64,000 nt of DNA. It comes from Rhipidocladum racemiflorum (lineage: Eukaryota; Streptophyta; Magnoliopsida; Poales; Poaceae). The stretch is from the NCBI GenBank assembly GCA_036346355.1, contig CM070591.1, forward strand, positions 36,922,392 through 36,986,391, in the 5' to 3' direction. The notes beneath the pieces are model-generated. The model was not told the origin of the DNA. It did not search any database and saw only the letters and a list, made by a program, of their open reading frames with translations. The position numbers and the translations under genes were made by a program. Below are positions 10,621-21,237 of the stretch, one piece after another (the stretch's first letter is position 1; every line of letters begins with the position of its first letter).

Positions 10621-12770
10621 TGTAACACCCCGGCATTTAATATTCCTGAATGCTACCAAACATAAGCTAAAAAACATCTAAATACCATGAATTAAGGTAA
10701 ATTACAGCAAAGGAGTAAATGCTAAATCCTGAGATTTCGGCATCATCTCATTTGTTTTAACATGATTTGAAGGAGCAACAACAGCAAAGCAATATAAGGC
10801 AATATGAGAGGTAACTAAAACAGTAATAATTAAAGACTTAACAACAGTATAAGTCTAGTTTCAAGCATTTAATGTCTCCAAGTGTCAAACGAACAATAAG
10901 ACTCTCATATAGCAAAGCTAAACCTTAAAGCAATAATCATCACACGTAGTTTATTATCAAAAACTAATACAATGACTTGTGGAATCAAATGAGTGAAGCT
11001 ACGTGCGGAAGTGTGACTATTTCCCTTCCCCGCATGCCGGTCTCATGGTACCTAAAACAACAAGAAAACACAAGCGTTAGTTCAAAACTCAGCAAGCATA
11101 CTGCAATGGTACAACAAGAACAACTACATGGCAATAATGTCCCACATCATGTAAACCATCTCATTCATGATCACATATCATTATCATCATTATTATGTTT
11201 GCAATGCAATGCGATGCTCATGTCTCCTTGGAAACTCATACCGGTATGGTTGAGTACACACCCGTCGGTGTGCACCCTCTCCCCCCTTCCATCCCGAAGA
11301 TGGAGGGTGCCTACTCCTCGCTTTCGTTCACCGCAGTGAATGGAATCACGATGTAGGACTTACTCATTTGGCTCTCTGGAATAGTCATAACTTTCTCACC
11401 GACCTTCCCCGGACTAGTTATGACTTTCTCACCGCCCGGGCCATATAACATGCCATGTATGCAAATATGCCAACATCATAATTAACTTGTACATTAACAC
11501 ATGGCATCATAACATAATAAGCATACTCATCATATCATTAGTAATCATTAAAGCATGGCAAATGATCATATCATATAAGCAATTTCATCTAGTCTCAACT
11601 AGCAACCAAAAAACCGCTATCCATTACAATACACTTGCCTCAACCACGGGCAACGGATTGGCGGGAAGTGGAAGGCACTCCCGGGGTCACACCACCTGCA
11701 GAAAGGTACCACACACTCACAATCATGTCCACAAAACAGTAAGCAAACCCTCATCTACCCCGACATTGCCAACTACTCGCAACACCCAAAGACAGAGGTT
11801 CTGTCCCGTCGGGATAGCAGCCTTCCAAAAGGCATAACTTGAGTTCTGGGACTCCGAATCAATTAAACGAGTACATCCACGCGTATCTTAGGAAATTTCC
11901 CAACTTTTTTTAAGTATACGGAAAGACTGATTTAGACTCTAAAGTGGTTTAATCTACAGAATACCGTGATCTATTCCAATCACGTCACAGATTTTAACAC
12001 GCTCGGTAAAAAAGCCATAACTTTAAAATGGCTGATCAGAATTGGACGTTCTTTGTACCCACGGAAAGATATTGAAATTACCTACAATTTCTTCAACAGG
12101 CGGACGTCCAAATTCGGAATCTAAATTGGCAAAAAACCGAACCCTAGGTCGACTGCTCATGCTATCCAAAACAGAGAACATGGCAACTTCTAGATCTAAT
12201 CTAATCTACTCAATTCCAGCACCACCAATTGATCTAAAAACATGATAATGACCCTTAGAACAGTACCTATCCCAACCCCAAGGAGTCCCATGGCCATACC
12301 TTGGCCCAACGCACTGAAACCCAATAGATCTCCTCCCGGATCGCTCCTCGCTCCTCGCTCCAATGGATGGATCTTCGAGGTGCAGGGGTGGGGAGGCTAC
12401 CCTAGGGCAGCAAGGGGTGGAGGAGAGGTGGAGAGCAAAGGGGGAGGGGAGGGGGTGTGCGGCTAGGGCAATATGGGGAAGGTGGGGGGCGCACAAGGGC
12501 TGGTGGGGGCACATTAAGGGAAGGGGGAGGCCCTTTTACCAGCCCACACAAGACTTCTAACCCTAAATAGACTCGTACTCCATCCCACCAAAGCCCACAA
12601 CCCCTTCTTTTAGGCCCAAACTCCCCCGGAAAGGCCCAAACTCCCGGAAACGGCCTGGAAACGCAATTAAACCTCATACCATATGGTTTTAACCTCCAAT
12701 ACCATATTTCATAATGTTTTTAACCTCATCATGCACAATAAATAAGGTTACGACACTCCGTGGTGTCACA
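10621..12770 (-). repeat. 3' LTR of the inner family A element
   Basis: The plus strand begins TGTAACACCCCGGC and ends GGTGTCACA, so the LTR reads TGTGACACC...GGGGTGTTACA on the minus strand. Length is 2150 bp with no hAT insertion. It is joined to a PPT at 12771. Confidence 0.9.
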
Positions 12771-12782
12771 TTCTCCCCCCTT
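12771..12782 (-). other. polypurine tract of the inner family A element
   Basis: The plus strand TTCTCCCCCCTT is an AAGGGGGGAGAA purine run on the minus strand. It abuts the start of the 3' LTR, as expected for the plus-strand DNA primer. Confidence 0.85.
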
Positions 12783-12857
12783 CAACAGGATTCGACCTCG
12801 AATCCAAAACGCACCAAAATGCAACCTAGCAAAAACCGAAGATAGCTAGGTTTCACA

Positions 12858-15800
12858 TCATATACCTGAGGCGAAAAGATCGGGATACTTCTCGCGCATG
12901 CGAGACTCCAGCTCCCAAGTCGCCTCTCTCTCGGTCTGATGTGACCACAAGACTTTGACAAACTTGAGCGTCCTGTTCTTCATCACTCGCTCAAGTCCCT
13001 GCACTTTTCACAGGACGGGACTCGAAGGTGAGGTCCTGCTCAAGCACTAATGGTTCCAACGGAACCACCAACTCCGGATCATGCATGTATTTCCTCAACA
13101 TCGAGACATGGAACACATTGTGCACACCTTGTATTGACTACGGTAGCTCCAGACGATAGGCCAGCTTACCAACTCGGGCGATGATAGGAAATGGCCCAAC
13201 ATACCTCGGACTGAGTTTTCCCTTGGTGCCAAATCGAACCACACCCTTGGTGGGAGATACTCGCAAGAGTACACTATCACCCACCTCAAACTCCAAATCT
13301 CGCATCCTAACATCAGCATAGCTTTTCTGTCTGCTCTGCGCTGCAAGAAGGTTCTGTCGTACCTCTACCACGCGATCGACAGTCTGCTGAAACCAATCCG
13401 GTCCAAGAACTGCTCTCTCACCCACAGCATCCCAACAAAGTGGCGATCTGCACTTCCGGTCATACAGTACCTCATAAGGAGCAGCCCAGATGCTGGAATG
13501 ATAGCTGTTATTATAAGCAAACTCTGCCAGAGGCAAATGATCTTCCCAGCTACCTTTCCAAGCCATCACACAGGCCCTGAGCATGTCCTCCAAAGTCTGA
13601 ATGGTACGCTCCGACTGCCCATCTGTCTGAGGGTGGAAAGCGGTACTAAGGCGAAGCTGTGTACCCAAAGCACTCTGTAAGCTCTCCCAAAACTTGGAGA
13701 CAAACTTCGCTTCCCGATCAGAAATAATGGTCTTGGGTACACCATGCAGTCTCACAATCTCCCGCACATAGATGGGAGCCAACTCGCTCGCTGAATTGGT
13801 AGTGCGGATAGGAATGAAATGCGCGGACTTGCTGAAATGGTCCACCACGACCCAAACAGCATCCTTCCCTCGTGGGGTACAAGGTAGGCCAACCACAAAA
13901 TCCATGGAGATGTCATCCCAAGGCCACACAAGAATCTCCAAAGGCTGCAACAGACCAGCAAGACGCTTATGCTCGGCCTTGATCTTCTGACAAATCCCAC
14001 AAGACGCCACATACTTGGCAATATCCACTCTCATCCTTTTCCACCAGAAATTCTTTTTCAAGTCCCTGTACATCTTGGTCTCCCCAGGATGGACCGTGTA
14101 CGGGGTGCGATGAGCCTCTTTCAGAATATCCTCTTTCACTTGGGATTTCTGAGGTACGCACAAACGACCCTGAAACCTCAAAGCTCCCGCATCATCAACG
14201 GTAAAGTCCCCAGATTTGCCATCCTCAAGGCGCTTCCTCACCTGTTGGAGCAAACGATCACACTGTTGTGCCTCCCGCACATGCTCGGGAATCGCTGACT
14301 CAAGAATCATTTGAGTCTCAGCTTGCACGGTCCCCGCAAAGCAGTAGGAGACTCCCAATCGCTCAAAATCAGCAACAAGACAATCAATGATAGGGGGCAT
14401 TGTCTTGCGACTAAGATCGTCAGCCACCACATTTGCCTTACCCGGATGGTACTGGATAGTGAGGTCATAATCCTTTATCAATTCCAGCCACCTCCTCTAC
14501 CTCAGGTTCAAATCTTTCTGAGTAAAGATGTACTTGAGGCTCTTGTGATCAGTGAAGATATCGCAAGACTCGCCATACAGGTAATGCCTCCATATCTTCA
14601 ATGCAAACACCACAGCGGCTAGCTCAAGATCATGCGTGGGATAGTTCTGCTCATGCTTTTTCAACTGCCTTGATGCATAAGAAATCACCTTGCCATCTTG
14701 CATGAGCACACAACCAAGTCCTAAACGAGAAGCATCAGAATAAACAGTGAAGCGCTTCCCCGGCTAGGGAAGGGTAAGAACAGGAGCAGTCACTAACTTC
14801 TCCTTCAAAGTGCAGAAACTGTGCTCACACTCTGCAGTCCACTGGAATTTCATCCCCTTCTGAGTCAGCTGCGAAAGTGGCTTGGCAATGATAGAGAAAT
14901 CCTGCACAAAACGCCGATAGTAGCCAGCTAACCCAAGGAAACTACGCACCTCTTTGACATTGGAATGCCTCTTCCAATCCAAAACTGCAGAGACTTTGCT
15001 AGGATCTATGGATATGCCCTCTGGATTGATGATGTGGCCAAGAAAACCCACTTCTGAAATATAGAATTCGCACTTTTTCAGCTTAGCAAAGAACTGATTC
15101 TCCCTCAAGGTGCTCAGCACAAGCCTCAAATGTTGCTCATGCTCCTCTTCTGATTTAGAGTAAACCAGAATGTCATCGATGAACACTACCACAAACTCAT
15201 CAAGGTACTTGTGTAGCATACTGTTCATCGCCTCCATAAAGACAGCAGGAGCATTAGTTAGTCCAAAAGACATAACTTTAAATTCATAATGCCCATACCT
15301 AGTGGAGAAAGCAGTCTTCTCAATGTCCTGCTCCCTCACACGGATCTAATTATACCCCGACTGAAGATCAATCATGGAGAACACCTTTGCTCCCTTCAGT
15401 TGGTCAAATAGATCCACAATGCGAGGCAAAGGATACTTGTTCTTGACTATCACTTGATTAAGAGCATGATAATCAATGCACATACGCCAACTTCCATCCT
15501 TCTTCGAAACGAAGAGGACGGGTGATCCCCAAGGCGACACACTGCGCCTAATAAAGCCCTTGGCCAACAGATCCTCCAGTTGCTTTTTCAACTCGTCTTG
15601 GAAAGGACGAGTCAAGCGGTATGGAGAGATAGAAATAGGTCGAGTGCCAGGAACAAGATCAATACGGAACTCCACAATCCTCACAGGAGGTAAGCCAGGC
15701 AACTCATCAGGGAACACATCGACAAACTCCTTTACTACAGGAATCTCCTCAATGGAAACTAAGGAAGATGGCTTTTCTGACATAGCCATGAGGAAACCCA

Positions 15801-16343
15801 ACTGCCTCAAACGGTGACCAGAAAACAGGCTAGCCAAAGCAAAGACGGAACTGGAAGGTATACCACCCTGAAAAGTCAACTCTACCCCCGACGGGGCCTG
15901 CAAGGTAACCGTCCACAAAAAGCAACATATCATGGCATGGTACTGATGCAACCAGTCCATGCCCAAAATGACATCAAAAGGAGCCAATTGGATCACCATA
16001 AGATTGGCAAAGAAAACCTCATCATCAATGGCAATGGTGCAACCCGGGCAAACTAAGGAACTAGCAATCAAACCCCAGGAGAACTGACTAACACAAACTC
16101 AGAAATCCGCTGAACTCCCAACTTAGCCCTACTAGCAAACTCAGACGACACAAAGGAATAGGATGCTCCGGAATCAAACAGAACAAAGGCATCAACGGAA
16201 TCCACGAGCAGAGTACCTGAAACCACCTCTGGATGTCCGGCTGACTCGGCGGTCGGCAAGGCATACACTCCTGGTGGCGTCGGGACAGTAGGAGCCCCGA
16301 CTCCCGTCTGATGCCCCAACAAGGCTGGGGGCGGAGGAGGCAA
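12858..16343 (-). pseudogene. pol: pol of the inner family A element (PR-RT-RNaseH-INT-chromodomain)
   Basis: Protease D-S-G-A-S lies near 16170. RT spans about 15640-14900 with M-C-I-D-Y, then F-I-D-D-I-L-V-Y-S near 15180-15150. RNase H spans about 14740-14490. Integrase follows with an H-H-C-C finger (about 14110-13980) and catalytic D (M-D-F), D (S-D-R) and E (S-E-R), all present. A chromodomain-like tail ends E-A-T-W-E-L-E...Y-P-D-L-F at a TGA at 12858-12860. Breaks: a frameshift near 16071 after protease; in-frame stops at 15346-15348, 14764-14766, 14497-14499 and 13138-13140. Three of these are TAG where the family has Gln. It made the replication enzymes of a chromovirus; now inactive. 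Confidence 0.88.
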
Positions 16344-16415
16344 CTGAGGAGCAGACGGCTGCGGGCACTAGTACGCTGTTGGTGGCGCCCATGCAAAGGG
16401 CGGCTGAGGAGCAGG

Positions 16416-17858
16416 TGTTAGTGTTATGCCCGTGAGGCAATCATATGGATGATTGTAACATGACTATGTTTATGAATAATAATATGATTATTGGTCCAAT
16501 GAATGTATATCATTGTTTTGATCAACAAGTGTGTGACTTGTTTATGAAGCTCTTTACTTATTGATATAATTCAATAAATATCTCTGATCGGATATCATCG
16601 TATAGGACAACGATGAATAGATCAGCACATGTATTGTTCGATGATCATGTTTCATAGATCATAGGATATGGAGATATCATCAATACATTGTGGACGCATG
16701 TTGAAGAACATGGGTTAGATAGACCCACAATGGGACATTGCGAGAATGTTACGTTCTTATGTGTCATCAGTGTATCTCATACATAGTAGATGTATGATCC
16801 TTAGACTTGAGATTGTCATATTCCCTACATGTGTAATAGTTTACCTTGGGGTTACCAAACACTATTTCCTAACTGGATAGTTATAAAGGTAACTTTCATG
16901 TTTACTATGAAACATGCAGAGGGAAGTGAGCAGTTAAGATGGAATTTGCCACTCCAATGTAACGGAGATATATGTCTAGGCCACTCGTGTGATATGATTA
17001 AGGAAGTGCATGGTCATGCCGTGATTGAGAAGTCAATCACAACTTATTAATATATCACGGATACGAGAGATTGATTGAACTGTCAAAGGATGACATGCTT
17101 CTCGCCTTGAGTTAGATCTTCATATAGTTTGGCAAAGGGATTATTACATCAGTACTTTAATCATATGCGTTTGGGAGTTGGCATGCTCTGCAAGGAGCCG
17201 CTACCGACTATTGGATTATAAAAGGGGTTTTCCGAATCCATGTCCAAATGCGCATGAACCTACAGGGTCACACACTTAACGGGCTGGGATGCATCAATTC
17301 GGATTGGATCCGTAATTAATGGACCTCGTGGGCTTAGCGCGTAGATGGGCCCTGACTGCCTAGGGTTTCACCTCATGGCTATATAAGGAGGGGAGGAGGC
17401 TGGACACAGTACAGACTTTCGTGCAATTTAGAGGTGTTTCGCAATAAACCCTAGCCACCTCCTCTCGTTGCTCCTACCGAGCGACCCGGTGCTTGCAGAC
17501 CGACGCACGGCGTTCCATCCCTGGACGTGTGGACTGCTGTGGTGACGCTGCTGCTACTGCGGCGTGGAGAGGATGATCCGCAGCGAGGACGATCCGTGGT
17601 GAGGACGATCCGTGGCGACGATCCGCAGCGACGACGATCCGCGGCGAGGACGATCCACGGCGAGGACGATCCATGGTGAGGACAATCCACGGCGAGAACG
17701 ATCCACGTCGAGAATGATCCACTACAACGACGTGCGAAGGATTCCGCAACTGCGCATCTAGTGGTAATAGATCTATGATCCCCTTCTTGCGAGTAGCTTT
17801 TCTGGTTTGCGATAGAAATTTTAATTTGTGCTAGAGTAGCATACCGCGTTCCCCAACA
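16416..17858 (+). mobile_element. solo LTR of an Angela/BARE-like copia element
   Basis: The ends are TGTTAGTGTTATGCCC and CCCCAACA, flanked by a perfect 5-bp duplication GCAGG (16411-16415 and 17859-17863). The start resembles the TGTTGG-ATATGCCC-type start of grass Angela/BARE LTRs. A TATA-like CTATATAAGG at about 17379 and a downstream leader-like tract support plus orientation. Length is 1443 bp with no PBS or PPT attached. It interrupts the inner family A polyprotein between the zinc knuckle and protease. An ORF-like stretch over its right end is GC-rich repeat sequence, not a gene. Confidence 0.88.
17571..17722. repeat. minisatellite in the copia solo LTR
   Basis: About nine degenerate copies of an 18-bp unit like CGAGGACGATCCGCGG, some shortened to 12 or 15 bp. 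They lie in the 3' part of the LTR. Confidence 0.8.
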
Positions 17859-17865
17859 GCAGGAG

Positions 17866-19014
17866 CCACCATCATGTGCACCGATCCTCTGGAAGACGCC
17901 GCTGGAGTGGGAGGAGAAGGCACCGTCTCCCACTTGATGATGCTACCGGGATTCATCCGGCAGACTCGTCCCATGTGGCCAGACTTGCCACAGTGGTTGC
18001 AACTTCCAGTCCAACCACACTACGAAGCACGGTGCTCGCCACCACACTTGAAACACATCATGCCTCGCCCGGCACAGGGGCCAAACAGCTCGCGAGGCGA
18101 GGCGGCGGGCGGCCTCATCTTAGCCCCTGAGGAGGAGCCCTGTCCTCCCTTGAACTTCTTGAAGGTGGGTCGCTGAGAAGACCCACCTCCTCCACCAAAG
18201 GTCCTCTTCTGGCCCCCACTTGGGGCCGCAGGAACCCCTGAACCACCCGGATTTTGCCTATCCCGGGAGAGCTCCAACTCGAGCTCCATGCCCTTCGCCT
18301 GCTCCACCACGGAGCAGAAGTCACGAGGGACAGTCGCTCCCATGACAACTCTGAACTCCTGGTTGAGGCCTCTACGGAACCTCCTCGCCTTCTCCTCGCT
18401 GTGGTGCCACCGCCGTGCACGGCGCACCACGCCGTTGAACTCTTCCTCATACTCTGCCACCGACCTCTTTACAGGGAAAGAGTCGCCGAGTATGCTCCAT
18501 CCGCTCAAGGAAAGACTGCAGGTAGAACTTGGCACTAAGCGAGCCACAAAGTCCTCCCAGGTGACCAGAACCAAGATCGGGGCTCTAGCGGCCAGAACCC
18601 CTCCCACCGGATATCGCCTTGGCCCTTGGTGAAATGCCACAAAGCGAGCCCTTTGGACCGAGGTCAACTCTAGGACCTCAAACTGCCGCTCCATGTACCG
18701 CAGCCAATCTGCGGACTGGATCGGCGTGCCCGCTCCGTCAAATGTGTCAAGACGGAGGGACATCCACTCCCGAAGACTCATCCTTGGCTCCGGCACAGCT
18801 GGCGCAGCTCCTGAACCTCCCTCTGCAGAGCCTGAACTAAGTCCGCATTGGCGGCGGGTACCTCAGCCCCTGACTGTGCCGCCGGTAGCTCCTCCTGTGC
18901 TAGTCCATGAGCATTGAGTTAAGCGCTACCCTCAACTACCGACTCAGCAACTCCCTGAGAACCTCGACCCTGGCCTCCACGGTCACGGCGAGCACGGCCT
19001 CTACCCCTCGGCAT
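17866..19014 (-). pseudogene. gag: gag of the inner family A element
   Basis: The start at 19014 opens M-P-R-G-R-G-R-A, matching the outer copy. The gag core runs from about 18740 to 18280, followed by a Gly/Ser-rich linker. A zinc knuckle C-N-H-C-x4-H-x4-C is encoded at 18001-17960, with a second Cys-rich block (C-F-K-C-G) near 18050. A TAA occurs near 18920, and several frame changes are visible in the gag core (about 18620-18480) and between the two Cys blocks. The downstream junction to protease is split by the copia solo LTR. Gag would bind and package the element RNA. Confidence 0.82.
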
Positions 19015-19340
19015 GGCTGCTTCATACAGACAACCATCCAATCACATAAATATAAGCACAACATCATATAATCAAGAATGAAGATCAAACATCATCATAG
19101 ACATAGTCCTTATCAAATAATCAAGCGCAATGCAATGAGGAAACAAAAACCCCATCCTACTGTGCAACCAAGTGTGTCAAATTTTAGATTAATTATACCA
19201 CTTTTGCAAGTTTTAATATTACTATCCTATAACAAAATTTTATTTAAAACCTAAACCATGTTTCTAAGTTATTCCACATCACATTTTAGTTATATCCTAA
19301 GGTATGATACTAGAAATACATATTCCAAGGAACTACAGCC

Positions 19341-19353
19341 CGCTCTGATACCA
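19341..19353 (-). other. primer binding site of the inner family A element
   Basis: The minus strand reads TGGTATCAGAGCG, complementary to the 3' end of initiator Met-tRNA. It is separated from the LTR end (19356) by two bases. Confidence 0.9.
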
Positions 19354-19355
19354 AC

Positions 19356-19558
19356 TATAACACCCCGGCATTTAATATGCCTGAATGCTACCAAACATAA
19401 GCTAAACAACATCTAAATACCATGAATTAAGGTAAATTACAGCAAAGGAGTAAATGCTAAAACCCGAGATTTCGGCAGCATCTCCTTTGTTTTAACATGA
19501 TTTGAAGGAGCAACAACAGCAAAGCAATATAAGGCAATATGAGAGGCAACTAACACAG
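19356..19558 (-). repeat. truncated 5' LTR of the inner family A element
   Basis: The plus strand begins TATAACACCCCGGC, the family end with one G-to-A change, and matches 10621-10820. It stops at about 19558, where sequence continues in the opposite LTR orientation. The exact breakpoint is ambiguous by a few bases. Confidence 0.88.
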
Positions 19559-20435
19559 TTAATGTACAAGTTAATTATGATGTTGGCATATTTGCATACA
19601 TGGCATGTTGCATGGCCCGGGCGGTGAGAAAGTCATAACTAGTCCGGGGAAGGTCGGTGAGAAAGTTATGACTATTACGGAGAGCCAATGAGTAAGTCCT
19701 ACATCGTGATTCCATCCACCGCGGTGTTTGGAAGCGAGGAGTAGGCACCCTCCATCTTCGAGATGGAAGGGGGGAGAGGGTGCACACCGACGGGTGTGTA
19801 CTCAACCATACCGGTGTGAGTTTCCAAGGAGACATGAGCATCGCATTGCATTGCATACATAATGATGATGATAATGATATGTGATCATGAATGAGATGGT
19901 TTATATGATGTGAGATAATATTGCCATGTAATTGTTCTTGTTGTACCATTGCAATATGCTTGCTGAGTTTTGAACTCACGCTTGTGTTTTCTTGTTGTTT
20001 TAGGTACCATGAGACCGGCATGCGGGGAAGGGAATTAGTCACACTTCGGCACGTAGCTTCACTCATTTGATTCCACAAGTCATTCAATTAGTTTTTTTAT
20101 AATAAACTGCGTGTGATGATTATTGCTTTAAGGTTTAGCTTTGCTATATGAGAGTCTTATTGTTCGTTTGACTCTTGGAGACATTAAATGCTTGAAAATA
20201 GACTTATATTGTTGTTAAGTCTTTAATTATTGCTGTTTTAGTTGTCTCTCATATTGCCTTATATTGCTATACTATTGTTGCTCCTTCAAATCATGTTAAA
20301 ACAAAGGAGATGCTGCCGAAATCTCGGGTTTTAGCATTTACTCCTTTGCTGTAATTTACCTTAATTCATGGTATTTAGATGTTGTTTAGCTTATGTTTGG
20401 TAGCATTCAGGCATATTAAATACCGGGGTGTTACA
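19559..20435 (+). repeat. 3' LTR fragment of the outer family A element
   Basis: It matches the last part of the 5' LTR from about 7737 to 9384, without the hAT element, and ends TACCGGGGTGTTACA followed by the target copy AATAG. With 19356-19558 it forms an inverted repeat: about 200 bp at the far right pairs with the inner stub. Confidence 0.9.
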
Positions 20436-20440
20436 AATAG

Positions 20441-20996
20441 AGCAAAAATGCATAAATAAAAATAAATTTGAACTCCATGCTTAACATATCAATAAATTAA
20501 ATAGATAAAATGTCAGAACAATACTGTGACTATGATGAAAAATAAGATGATAATGACTTTGACTTCTTTATCATGTGTTTATATTACATCAAATTGATTC
20601 CAATTAATTAATCATAAAATGTATAAGTTGTTCAAATCAATAAGTTAGAATTTATTCAAATATAACTATAGACAAACATGTTAGCTTCTCGTGGTCAAAA
20701 CTAACTTGTCGATTAACCATTCAAATGATAATTAACTTAACACAAATTCAAACAAGGGTCCAAATATGAAATAAAATTTTGAACAACAACAATTGAAACT
20801 CTAAAAATAAATAAAATTTTGATTTGACAAGCACATTGTAAAATGGAGCAATTGCGTATTGTTTTGCTGTTATTTCAGTAAATGGCCAGAGAACATCTAA
20901 AATGGCATCTATTATGTAGATTGCATGTTACTTTAGGTTTTTTTTTTATGAGAAAGGCTGTTTTCAGTAACTGTTGTAGGGAGTTGTTTAAGTGTG
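20441..20996. other. AT-rich sequence, no feature seen
   Basis: About 550 bp of AT-rich sequence with a poly-T run at 20938-20947. I see no coding potential or repeat that matches elsewhere in the window. Confidence 0.5.
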
Positions 20997-21237
20997 CGTT
21001 TGGTTCGCTGTATCAGGTTGAACCGAACTGTTCCGTACAGATTTAATCTCGTTCCTACGTTTGGTTGACTGAACGGAACCATCTGGTACGGGATGAGATG
21101 ATACAGATTCCTAGAATATTCTTTGAAGATGCTGTATCATTTTATACGATAAATTCGGCTGAATTGATCGGTCCGGTTCGTTCACTCTCGTCTCTCGCTC
21201 GGGGGACTCCTCTCGTCTCTCATCTCAGTCAGCCTCG

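Larger units (their letters stand above)
10621..19558 (-). mobile_element. inner family A chromovirus, inverted and 5'-truncated
   Basis: Read on the minus strand the order is a truncated 5' LTR (19558-19356), PBS (19353-19341), gag, protease, RT, RNase H, integrase, a chromodomain-like tail, PPT (12782-12771) and a complete 3' LTR (12770-10621). It sits inside the outer gag at a GGAGGAGGT site. Its own right-hand LTR stops after about 200 bp where plus-strand LTR sequence of the outer element begins, so its target duplication cannot be checked. A copia solo LTR interrupts it. The integrase D, D, E and RT D-D residues are intact, so it was probably active when it inserted. Confidence 0.88.
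6440..20435 (+). mobile_element. outer family A chromovirus, broken by a nested inverted element
   Basis: The 5' LTR begins TGTGACACCACGG at 6440 and the 3' LTR fragment ends GGGGTGTTACA at 20435. Both ends are flanked by AATAG (6435-6439 and 20436-20440), so they mark one original insertion. Between them lie the 5' LTR, a PBS, the first part of gag (9727-10620), a minus-strand element of the same family (10621-19558) and only the last about 877 bp of the 3' LTR. The outer pol region, the start of its 3' LTR and most of the inner 5' LTR are missing. A deletion must have removed them after nesting. Confidence 0.88.

Noticed and set aside
18254..18917. Plus-strand open frames of 73-114 codons
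   Set aside because: They are antisense shadows of the minus-strand gag of the inner family A element.
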